This document shows, piece by piece, positions 47,847 to 57,600 of a DNA stretch of 64,000 nucleotides. Below the pieces are notes generated by a model. The model was not told where the DNA came from. It saw only the letters and a program-made list of their open reading frames with translations, and did no database searches. How positions within the stretch are numbered: position 1 is the stretch's first letter; each line of letters starts with the position of its first letter. Source of the stretch: Chenopodium formosanum (Eukaryota > Streptophyta > Magnoliopsida > Caryophyllales > Amaranthaceae); assembly GCA_024500155.1 (NCBI GenBank), contig CM044874.1, forward strand, positions 68,434,795 to 68,498,794, given 5' to 3'. The position numbers and the translations under genes are program-made.

Positions 47847-48807
47847 TGAGTTTGGAGAAACGCGAGTTTCGAAAACGAAAGTCAAAGTAACGATAGGGAC
47901 GGAGAATGATTCAGAACGTTCTGTGATCCTAAACCACTCTTGTAACGCCGATACCTGCAATACTAGCATTAGTTAAACAGATAGAAGAGTTAAGAAATGC
48001 GTATCTTGCACCGTCGAGCACACGTCTCTGAAAGTAACCGATTGTTGCCGCTTCTGTTTTGATGACCTCCTACAAGCTAGAGAATGCCATCCCGCTTAAA
48101 AACCGCTACGCCTGTAACTGCTTCAAAAAAATTAGAAGATTGCTTCGCCTGAAACTATCCTCCCCGCTATGATAACATTCCACGTCCAAGGGAATGTCAT
48201 CGAAGATTATTTCTCTCGAAATAATCTCCATCCGCATTGATAATATTCCACGTCCAAGGGAACACTATCGAAAATTATTTCTCTCGAAATAATTCTCATC
48301 CGCATTGATAATATCCCACGTCTAAGGAAATACTATCGAAAATTATTTCTCTTGAAATAATTCTCATCTGCATTGATAATATCCCACGTCCAAGGGAATA
48401 CTATCGAAAATTATTTCTCTTGAAACAATCTTTAGTTGCATTGATACAATAATTTTCCAAAGGAAATTATCGAAGATCCACGCCTGTCGATCTTTAAAAG
48501 TTTGCCTAAACTTTGCTTCCGCTATGCCTGTACGTCGGCGCTCTTTTGCTTTGAACCTGTATGTCGGTGCCCTTTGCTCTTGATCCTATATGTTGGTGCC
48601 TTTTGCTCTTGAACCTATACGTCGGTGCCTTTTGCTAATGAGCCAATGCTTAGGCGCTTTAAGCTAAGTGAGATGATCTTTTATCAGGTCGATCACTTTA
48701 CGTAATCAAGCCGATCATGTCAAATTGCTTAGAGGGGCTAACTGGCGTACCAAGGAACCCAAAATATTTTGCAGAAGGCTAGCACAACCCCAACAAGTGG
48801 CTGGGTG
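47847..48807. repeat. E5 3' region hairpin arrays
   Basis: No gene. 48160-48445 holds about five units of roughly 60-65 bp with TTCCACGTCCAAGGGAATACTATCG, each a TTCC...GGGAA stem-loop followed by a TTATTTCTCTYGAAAYAAT hairpin. 48515-48640 holds four units with ACGTCGGTGCCTTTTGCT. The remainder to 48807 is unique spacer. Confidence 0.8.
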
Positions 48808-48942
48808 CTTTGGCGTCGCTGAAAATCCATCAGCGCCAGCCTAATAGCATTAGCGCCAGGCGCTTGCGTTGGCGCCAGGCGCCAAGCCCAGATGGTGACG
48901 CCAATGCCTAGGGACTGGCGCCAGCACGGGATTCTATTTAAA
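48808..48942 (+). promoter_or_regulatory. E5 PMD gene promoter region
   Basis: A dense cluster of palindromes, including AGCGCCAGGCGCTT and GGCGCCAGGCGCCA (48855-48885), followed by a TATA-like CTATTTAAAT at 48934-48943. The first exon then runs to the leader intron donor at 49096. Confidence 0.55.
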
Positions 48943-49095
48943 TTCCCGTTTTCGTTTCATTTGCTGCTCTGTTCGTCGCGAAACTGCTCGAAAGAAGTCC
49001 GAAAATTTAATTGCTCATTGCTTGCTCGTTTTTCAACTGAATTTGCTCAAATTTGTTGCAAATCAAAGCTCTTTTCATCTATTTTCCCGATCTAT

Positions 49096-49565
49096 GTAAG
49101 TTTTCCTCAAACTCACACCGGTTTTTATGAATTCTTGGCATGTTTATTCACGAATTTTATGGAAATTCGAATTCTATGGTGCTCGATTTGCTTTGTTTAT
49201 TAAGTTTCATGCCATGAAATTGCTTGTTTATGTTTATATATTTCCTTGGGAGTAATTTGAGACTTGTTTGACTCAATTTGGTGAAGAAATGAGCAATCTG
49301 CCATTGTTGGACCTCTTAAGGTCGTGAAGAACAATATGGTTTGTTCTTGACGTTTTTGCTAGCAATTCTTGTTCAATTTGTCACTATATTCACTACAGTG
49401 TTGCAAGAAATTGTTTGATTGCTTGAAAAAATACTGTCATGCTCAATTTGAATTTGTGCTCTGTTTTAGTACTACGTACTCTGCTTTTGCGAACATAGTA
49501 TCATGCGGCTAGGCGAACCTTAGATACTATAGAACCTTAATTTATGATGATTCTGCACAATGTAG
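49096..49565 (+). other. E5 PMD leader intron
   Basis: Donor TAT|GTAAGT and acceptor CACAATGTAG one base before the start codon. Its length of 470 bp equals that of the E1 copy. Confidence 0.6.
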
Positions 49566-49566
49566 C

Positions 49567-51884
49567 ATGGCTAGACAACAAGGCTCAGGTTCATGGTCCC
49601 GAAACACTAGATAGGAGCATGAGCCCGTGGAGGACGACGCCACGCCGTCCACTTCGCTTGGTCGGCTCCCGGAGTGGGATGAGCAAACTTTGTTCTTTGC
49701 CCCCGTCCACTACATTTTTGAGAGGGTGAGACGAGGAACCGAGCCTGGGAGGACACGGCATCACGGCTCTGGATGTGATGGTCTAGGCAATTTGTACAGG
49801 ATGCACATCGCCAGAGACCGTGAGACGAGACTCCTATGGGAGTCCTGCGGGCTAGTTACTCTGTTCGAGACCTCCGAGGCTATGGTCGCCTCCAGCGGGG
49901 GTCACCACGTAGTACGCGCTTTGGTGGAGTTCTTCTGGGACACCACCAACACCTTTCATTTTCCCAGGGGCGAGATGATGGTCACCCCTACAGACTTCAG
50001 TCTCATCACAAGACTGGAGTTCACTTAAGTGCCGCTGCCGTTCGACGGTGGGATCGACGTCTTTTCTTCAGAGGTCGAGGAGTTGTTGGGGCCGATTGCT
50101 ATTCGGGCCCGAGTTGAGGTCAAAGCGACTCAGTTCAGTGCTAGAGAGATTTGCCGCTCGACGCTGGCAGCGGCTCTTGATGATGATGCGACCACCCGAG
50201 AGCAGCGGGTGCGCATCTTTGTGCTAATGTTGTTGTCAGGGACATTCTCCTCTGACAAGGGTAGTAGGGCATTGCTTTAATACCTCCCTGCTGTCCGTGA
50301 TCTCCAGCAGATCGGGATTTATAACTTGGCCAGCTTGGCCTACGCTGATTTCGTTCGTGCGCTGAGGGACTCGTGTTGTCACCGGTCCTTTAGGACGAAT
50401 GTCGCTTTGTCTGCTTTCTGGAAGGTCGTAGAGGTAAACATTATTCCCTATAAAGTTTAGCCCTACATATTAGTTAGCCTTTACTCACGCTTATAACTTT
50501 TTGTAGATCTGGTTCTACGAGTACTTTCCTTCCGTTACGCCGGCGAGACCATCGCCGAGGGGATATCCGGTGAGCGCCTCTTGGGGCGGCCACCATGTTG
50601 ACATGTCTACTGCACGTGTCCGGAGCCGGATCATCTTGGTACGACTTTTAGTGTTTATCTTGCCTGATTGATGCTTTTATAGGGACCTGAGGTAGCATAC
50701 CGACCGTGGGGCGGTTGGACAGTCCCTGGATTAGCCGCACAGTACTCTGTTGAGCGTCGCTATTTTCTGGGGACCTACGGAGCGGTTGTGTACTTAGGAG
50801 AGAGAGTTGCTAGACAGCACTCTTCTGATGTTTTCGTCGTTCCTGCTCCTTCGCCGCGTCATATGTTCGACGAGAGACAGTTGTCGAGCATGGCCGAGAG
50901 ATCTGGTTCCCTCTGAAGGTCCCATGTGATCCTTAGGCGGTGTTACGCTGTGGAGCTACTACCTTTATTAGCTCCAGCCCCTGTACCGGCTGAGGATGTG
51001 AGGGTAAGAGTCTTAGCTTTTTATTTTTCGCTAAGTAGCCCCCAAGTAATACCTTACTGATTTCTTTCTATTTTATCAGGATGGTCCCACTTAGTTTGTG
51101 CCGCCCCGTATGTCTCTTCACTACCAGGGGGTATACGGGCCGTTTGAGGAGATGATTTCTCCGGCTCTCGAGGGCGAGCGCTTCGTGGAGCGGTCGATTC
51201 CTCGCCACCAGACTAGTGTAAGCCTAGTTTTAATTCAGAATTTTGTATTCATTTATCATGTATTTTCACTGACTTATTTTCCGACAGTTCTCACGCGAGG
51301 TGGTTTCAGCTATGGCACGATGTATTGATGCCTTCCGGAGCCAGCTCGTCCGGATGAGGAACGCGGCTACCTGTCGTCGGGACGACGTTGTCCGAGAGGT
51401 AACCTTTCTTCACTTATTGTTTCTACATTATGGCTTCAGTTTTACCTTGTTTCTGATTTAATTCTTTTTGAAGGGTCAACCCATTGCTTCTCACACCCGT
51501 ACGCAACCTGAGGGGCGGAGAGATCCGGCGAGGTCTAGCTCGAGACGTCGTCGTACTTCGTCAGGAGGTAGAGGTGGTCGTTCCGAGGCTGGTCGAGCCG
51601 ACGTTGCTGAGGGCTCGGGATCTTCTTCTGAGGGTGCTCCTGTTGCACCGGTAGGAGAGACTACCTCGGCTTTCAGAGGTGGTGGGATGTACGAGGTTGG
51701 CTCGTCATCGCAGCAGCCTCCGCGGTCTCAGCCTCAGGTTGATATTGGCTGGAGCGGTCCTGTCTTGAGTCTTCTTCCTCCTACGGAGACTGGAGCTGGT
51801 GCTGAGGCTGGAGCTGGTGGAGAGGTGACTTCCCATACGGCGCAGTTTTATGGCATGATGGGCCTACGTCCTCCGACGCCGTAG
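49567..51884 (+). pseudogene. E5 antisense plant mobile domain (PMD) gene
   Basis: Exons 49567-50433, 50507-50638, 50683-51003, 51080-51217, 51288-51398 and 51474-51884 give 660 codons. Residues 1-60 are charged. The PMD core follows, with ALVEFFWDTTNTFHFPRGEM near residues 118-137, then a helical REQRVRIFVLMLLSGTF. The C-terminal exon is Ser/Arg/Gly-rich (SSRRRRTSSGGRGGR), a likely basic nucleic-acid-binding tail. Internal exon lengths equal those of E1. Damage: TAG near codon 17, TAA after RLEF, TAA after SRALL, TGA at about 50914 (TGG in E1), and TAG near 51092. Intron 2 has shrunk to 44 bp, below the usual plant minimum. Transcription would be opposite to the retrotransposon, so its introns survive retrotransposition. 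Confidence 0.82.
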
Positions 51885-52329
51885 TCTGTTTCTGTATATG
51901 TATTTTATTTTGACTTATAGAACTTTTTCCTTTAACTCATTATTTAGACACTTTTGTATTTTTATGTTATCGTAAATTTATTTGATTGTTTATTATTATG
52001 TTAGTGTATGTTAGTGTGTGCAAAAGAAGTGTGATAACAATTTTGCGCAAAAATTCCGTCATTTTTATTATTGATGGGGGATATTATCCGACTCTCTCCC
52101 CCAAAAAGAAAAAATAAAAAGGAAAAGAAAACGGAAAAAAGCCGTTTTTTGAAATTTAATATAAAATCCAAAAAGAAATAAAATTAATTAAAAATAATTG
52201 CTATATTTAAATAATTAAGAAAAAAGATAGAAAGGATATTTAGAAAAAATCAAACGGGGCCATAAAGTCGTTAACCGACTCAAGTTTAATATCAAAAACG
52301 CAAACTGAGCACGCGCGGCTGTCCTGCTA
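51885..52329. other. E5 spacer between the antisense genes
   Basis: AT-rich. It contains the 3' complementary arm CCGTCATTTTTATTATTGATG (52056) with CCGACTCTCTCCCCC, paired with 61716-61740. Nothing coding is seen. Confidence 0.65.
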
Positions 52330-52495
52330 ACTTGGCGCCAGCTGGCGCCATAGTATGGTGTGTGGCGCCAGGCGCTACGCTTAGCGTGTGGCGCCAAGCT
52401 CTGGAGGGTGGCGCCAATGTCGGGGTTTTGACGCCAATTGACGCTGACTCCGTATTTCATTCAGATCAAAATTCTTCGCAATTTGTACATAAATA
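52330..52495 (+). promoter_or_regulatory. E5 promoter of the DUF7745-like gene
   Basis: Palindromes including TTGGCGCCAGCTGGCGCCA and GGCGCCAGGCGCTA (52330-52445) are followed by TACATAAATA at 52486-52495, about 75 bp before the start codon. It has the same layout as E1. Confidence 0.6.
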
Positions 52496-52568
52496 GCCTC
52501 CTGCTCAGCCGATTCTTCTCATAATTCAAGTGAAAAAATTATTCTCCTCATTAGAAAAAATAATAATC

Positions 52569-54077
52569 ATGTCTTTAACCACTAAAACCTTCACCCAATA
52601 CACTCATGAATGGTGTCGATCTCTTAATGTTAGAGAAAGAAAAGAATTAGATTTATTTCACTTGGGGGGAATTTATGGCATCAAAGGGGTAGATTTAGAC
52701 ATAGACTTCATACATACCGCTTTAGAATTTTGGAATATTGATTCACATTGTTTTAAAATAGGGTATGATGAAATTAGCCCTTTGCCAGAGGAATTTGGTG
52801 CTATCTTAGGCTTCCCTGCGATAGATCTTGTAGTAGTCCCTAGAGTAGATGCATACTATTATAAGGATTTTGAGCGCTTCTTTAATTTGAAGGAAAGGGC
52901 TTTATCAAAAATAGTAGATGGCAATATAGTTAATTTGAAAGAATTCGCAGGCTATTATTTTGATAAACCTCTTTCTAAATCCTTTCATATATATAGAAGA
53001 AGGGCATTCTTATTTTGCATGCTTAATCAATTTTTTCTTATTAGTGGTAAAAATAACCAGGATCAATCAATTATCGCCACTGTACAAGAACAAATTGAAT
53101 CAGGGTGAAATCAAATGCCATTGATAGTTGGAGAGACTATGATTAGTCTAGATGAATTGAAAAGGGACTCAAAAGCGCCTCTTCGCGGCTCTCCAATTTT
53201 ATTACAGGTAGAAAAATAATTTTTTAATTACAGAAATCAAAAAATATATTTTTGTATTGTAATAATAATTTATTTGCATTGCAAATTTTTTTTACAGATG
53301 TGGCTAATGGAGAGGCTAGGATTAATTAGCCCTCCGGACGACATTGAAAAATATACTCCCAATTGCTTCGTGAGAAGGAAGAAGCGCATCCCTAAAATTG
53401 GGCGCCATGGGTGGAGAAAAGTCTTTGAATCACGTGATTTTGCTATCAAGTGGGTCATCCCATGGTGGAAAATAGAAAGGATGGTTGGTGTTAACAAGCA
53501 ACCTTTATGCCGTCTCCCAAGCTTGTCTCGTGTAACATATTATTATCCCTGCAGGGTAAAAAGACAATACGGCTTGCTTCAAAATATTCTTTCCAGGGAT
53601 CTTCGTCCTCCCTATGAGTACCCCGTATCTCAAGAATTAGATAGATTCGACACTTACTGGAGCGCTAGACCTTTATGGGAAGTGATTACCCAAAAGGTTC
53701 CCCCTTCTTTACCTAATGATGTAAAGAATTGGTTGCTGAAGAAATCTTCAATTGATCAGGGTAGAACCGATGTGAAGAATCGTCTAGGTGACAGGGTGAC
53801 ACCGGCCAAAGAACGCTTAGGTGCAAGAATTAAATTCAAAACACCTAGAATGCCTAGGAATAAGAATACTACTAAAGACAAAGGGAAAAGGAAAGCTAAC
53901 ACCACGGACAAAAAGGCTTGGGTGGAAAAGAAGCGCGGGGTGCTAGCTGAAGGGGAAACAATCTATTCCAAAATTGAATGTAGGTCCTCTAAAGGATGCC
54001 TACTAGCTAAAGTAATGGATGAAGAGGAGGAAACAGAAAAAAATTGGAAAAGAGCTAAAAAGGAAAAGAAAGATTAA
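52569..54077 (+). pseudogene. E5 antisense DUF7745-like gene, one stop from intact
   Basis: Exon 1 52569-53207 (213 codons), a 90-bp GT-AG intron (53208-53297), exon 2 53298-54077 (259 codons). The frame runs through the splice as PILLQ|MWLMERL. I chose the ATG at 52569 because the E1 copy starts there; the upstream ATG at 52530 is not shared. N-terminal half: HTALEFWNIDSHCFKIGYDE, PLPEEFGAILGFP, YRRRAFLFCMLNQF. Exon 2: RMVGVNKQPLCRLPSL, YWSARPLWEVITQ, then about 100 residues rich in Lys/Arg. The only in-frame stop is TGA at 53106, where E1 has AGA. The ALxFW...PxxFGxIxGF pattern resembles the PMD core, suggesting distant kinship. Its function is unknown; the basic tail suggests a nuclear or nucleic-acid role. 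Confidence 0.75.
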
Positions 54078-54600
54078 AAACATTGCTTAGCTTTAGTTTT
54101 ATTAGATTGTTAATTTTTATTTAAAGTTAATTTATTTCAGCCTTATTTAAATTCCATTAACAATGTAATTTATTTTATTAATGAAATTTCAGCTTTCAAT
54201 TAAATTGTTACTTTAAATTTATTTTATTAAAGCAATGAAAATCAAAAAAAATTAATTTTCCAGAAATTCTTTGAGTACGGAAGTCGAAAATTTTCCGAAA
54301 AAACACCGAAATTTGCCCAGATTTTATTGCTGAATTGGCGCCAGTAAGTGTAGTTTGGCGCTAGCTATTGAGGTCTGGCGTCAGGCGCCAATACCATCGG
54401 CTGGCGCTAATGGCTTCTGGCTGGCGCCAGACTCTGTTCTGCAATGCCAATAATTTGCCGACTTTGTGTTGTATTTTAGTTGATTCTGGAACGCGGGGAT
54501 GTCAAAAAATAAAGTGGCCACACCCGTAAAGGGTTGCCTACGTATCCTTTCCTAAGGAATCAGGCCGAACGTAGCTCTCTTGAGTGTCCTACTTAAGCAA
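54078..54600. other. E5 spacer between convergent genes
   Basis: Separates the DUF7745-like stop from the gag-pol stop. It holds GGCGCC palindromes (54335-54435) and the conserved motif TTGCCTACGTATCC...GGAATCAGGCCGAACG (54534-54578). It would contain the 3' ends of both transcripts. Confidence 0.7.
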
Positions 54601-57600
54601 TTATGGGTAGTATCTTTTAAGTTGGTCAAGATTGGTTATGTTTGAGAATTCATTGCCATCTATATCAGTTAGTTTTGCTGCACCACCTGACAGGATTGTT
54701 TTGACAATGTAGGGGCCAGACCAATTAGGTCTAAACTTTCCCCTTGGATCTAAAACATTTTTCCTTAGTGCTTTTAATACCAAATCTCCTACTTTGATAT
54801 TTTTTGTCTTGACCTTCTTATTAAAATGTCTAGCCATACTAGTTTGATAGCACTGAGTGTGATGTAGAGCTTCTAAACGTTTTTCGTCGAGTAGGATCAA
54901 TTCTTCATATCGTGTCCTAGTCCATTCAACTTCATCAAGTTTACTCTCTAGCGCAATGCGTAGAGATGGTATTTCTAGTTCAACAGGTTGTACGACATCC
55001 ATGCCGTATACCAAAGAAAATGGTGTATTTCCCGTTGATGTACGGATTGACGTGCGATAACCCCACAGTGCGAAGTGGAGCTTGTCAGGCTAATCCTTAT
55101 AATTTTCTGTCATTTTCTCGATGATAGTCTTTAAATTCTTATTAGCTGCCTCAACTGCTCCGTTTGCTTGAGGTCTATAAGGGGACGAATGATGATGTTG
55201 GATACCATATTTATGCAACAATTCTTCACATTCGGCTTGAAAGTGAGTTCCATTGTCACTTATCATTTCATGTGGGACTCCATATCGACAAATGATATTT
55301 CTCTCGATGAAGAGTGCTACATGTTTTGCAGTGAGTTTAGCGTATGATTGTGTTTCGACCCACTTTGTGAAGTAACCAATTGCTACTAGAATAAATTCGT
55401 GGCCTCCTGTCTCTAGGGGAGTGATTTTGCCAATTATGTCAATTCCCCATGTAGAGAATGGCCATGGTGATGTGTAGGTGTAGAGCAAAGATGGAGGAAC
55501 ATGTTGTAAATTGGCATAAATTTGACACTTAGGGCATCTTTTCACGTATTGATGGCAGTCCTTATTCATTATAGTCCAATAATACCCTTCTCGCATTATT
55601 TTCTAGACTAACATTTTGCCATTTACATGAGTTCCACAGATTCCTTCGTGAACTATTCTCATTATTCTTTGTGCATCCACCTTTCCTACGCATTGGAGAG
55701 CTTGACCTTTAGGTACCCTTTTATGTAGCTCGTTGTCTATGAGTACATATTGAGAAGCTAAAAGTCTCAATGCTCGCTTTGCTGTTTTGTCAGCATGAGG
55801 AGGGTATTCTCCATTAGTGACATATTTGAGAATGTCTGTATACCATGGTTCTTCTTCTTGTTCTTCTTCTTCGTCTTGAACTGAGTCATCATCTTCTATA
55901 GCCTGTATATATGCTGGTTTGTACCTTTTTTCAATAGTTAGAGGCATTTGCTCGATTTCCGTGGGAATCCTAACCATTGAGGCTAATCTTGCCAAGGCAT
56001 CAGCAAATTGGTTTTCTTCTCTAGGTAGATATGTGTATTCTACCTTCTCTAACTGATCGGTAAGAGTCTCCAGATAAGTTTGGTAAGGGGCTAGGCTTTC
56101 GCTCCGTACTTTCCACCTTTTAGATATCTGATTGATAATCAAAGAAGAATCTCCAAATATCCTTAGCTTCTTTACTCCCAATGCCAGGGCTGTTTCAAGG
56201 CCTACCACGCATGCTTCATATTCAGCAGCGTTGTTGGTAACGTCGAAATCAAGCTTTATTGAGATTGGGACGTGTTCTTCTTTAGGTGATACTAGTAGCA
56301 CTCCGACGCCACATCCCTTTTGGTTTGAAGCTCCGTCGAAATACAAGGTCTAAGTATCATCTTCGGTGACCATCAAATCTTCATCTGGAAATTCATTGTC
56401 CTGTATTGGTGTCGAGTCTTCTATTGGAAAGTCTGCCAGAAAGTCTGACACCACAATTCCTTTAATACCTTTTTGTGGCATAAACCGCACATTAAACTGG
56501 GCTAAGCTGACTATCCATCTTGAAATACGTCCATTGAGTGTTGATTTCTCGAACAAATATTTGAGTGGATCCAATCGGGATACTACGAAAACGGTATGTA
56601 CCAACATGTAATGTCTCAACTTAGTTGTGGTCCACACCAAAGCGAGGCACAATTTCTCGAGCGGTGTATAGCGTGTTTCGTATTTGAGCATCTTCTTACT
56701 TAGGTAATAGATTGCATTCTCTTTGCTTTCTACCTCTTGTGCTAGCATGGCTTCCATTGTCTCTTTGGTAATCGTCAAGTATAACCTAAGAGGTATTCCG
56801 GGAAGTGCTAGCGCTAATACGGGAGGATTTGCGAGATAGGCTTTGATCCTGTCAAAGGCTTTTTGACACTCATCATCCCATATTACTGGTACATTCTTTT
56901 TGAGCTTTTTGAAAATTGGTTCACATATCGTTGTCAGTTTTGATATGAACCTACTTATGTATTGCAACCGGCCAATAAATCCTCGAATCTGTTTCTCGGT
57001 CTTAGGCGGTGGCATCGACATGATTTCTTTAATCTTGGTTGGATCTACCTCTATTCCTCTAGAGCTTATGACGTATCCCAAGAGCTAGCCCGAGGTGACT
57101 CCAAAAGCACATTTTGATGGATTCAACCTCATATTATATTTTCTTAGCCTTTCGAAAAATTTCCTTAAGGCTACTTGATGGCCTAGACGATCCTTTGATT
57201 TCAAAATCATGTCGTCGACATATACTTCAACTTCTTTGTGCATCATGTCATGGAGTAAGGCATTTGCTGCACGTTGGAAAGTAGCACCTGCGTTTTTTAA
57301 CCCAAATGGCATTACCGTGTAGCAGTAAGTGCCCCACGGTGTGATAAAGGTCGTTTTCTCCATGTCTTCTTCTGCCATGAGAATCTGATTGTACCCTGCA
57401 TATCCGTCCATGAATGAGAGAAGCGCGTGATTTGACGTGTTGTCTACTAGAATATCGATGTGTGGCAAAGGGAAGTCGTCTTTTGGACTTGCCTTATTTA
57501 GATCTCGATAGTCGACACACATCCTTATCATTCGGGGTGTTTGGATACCTTGATGAAACCTGCATTTATTTGTTTTTGAACTTCTTCTTTTATTTTAAGT

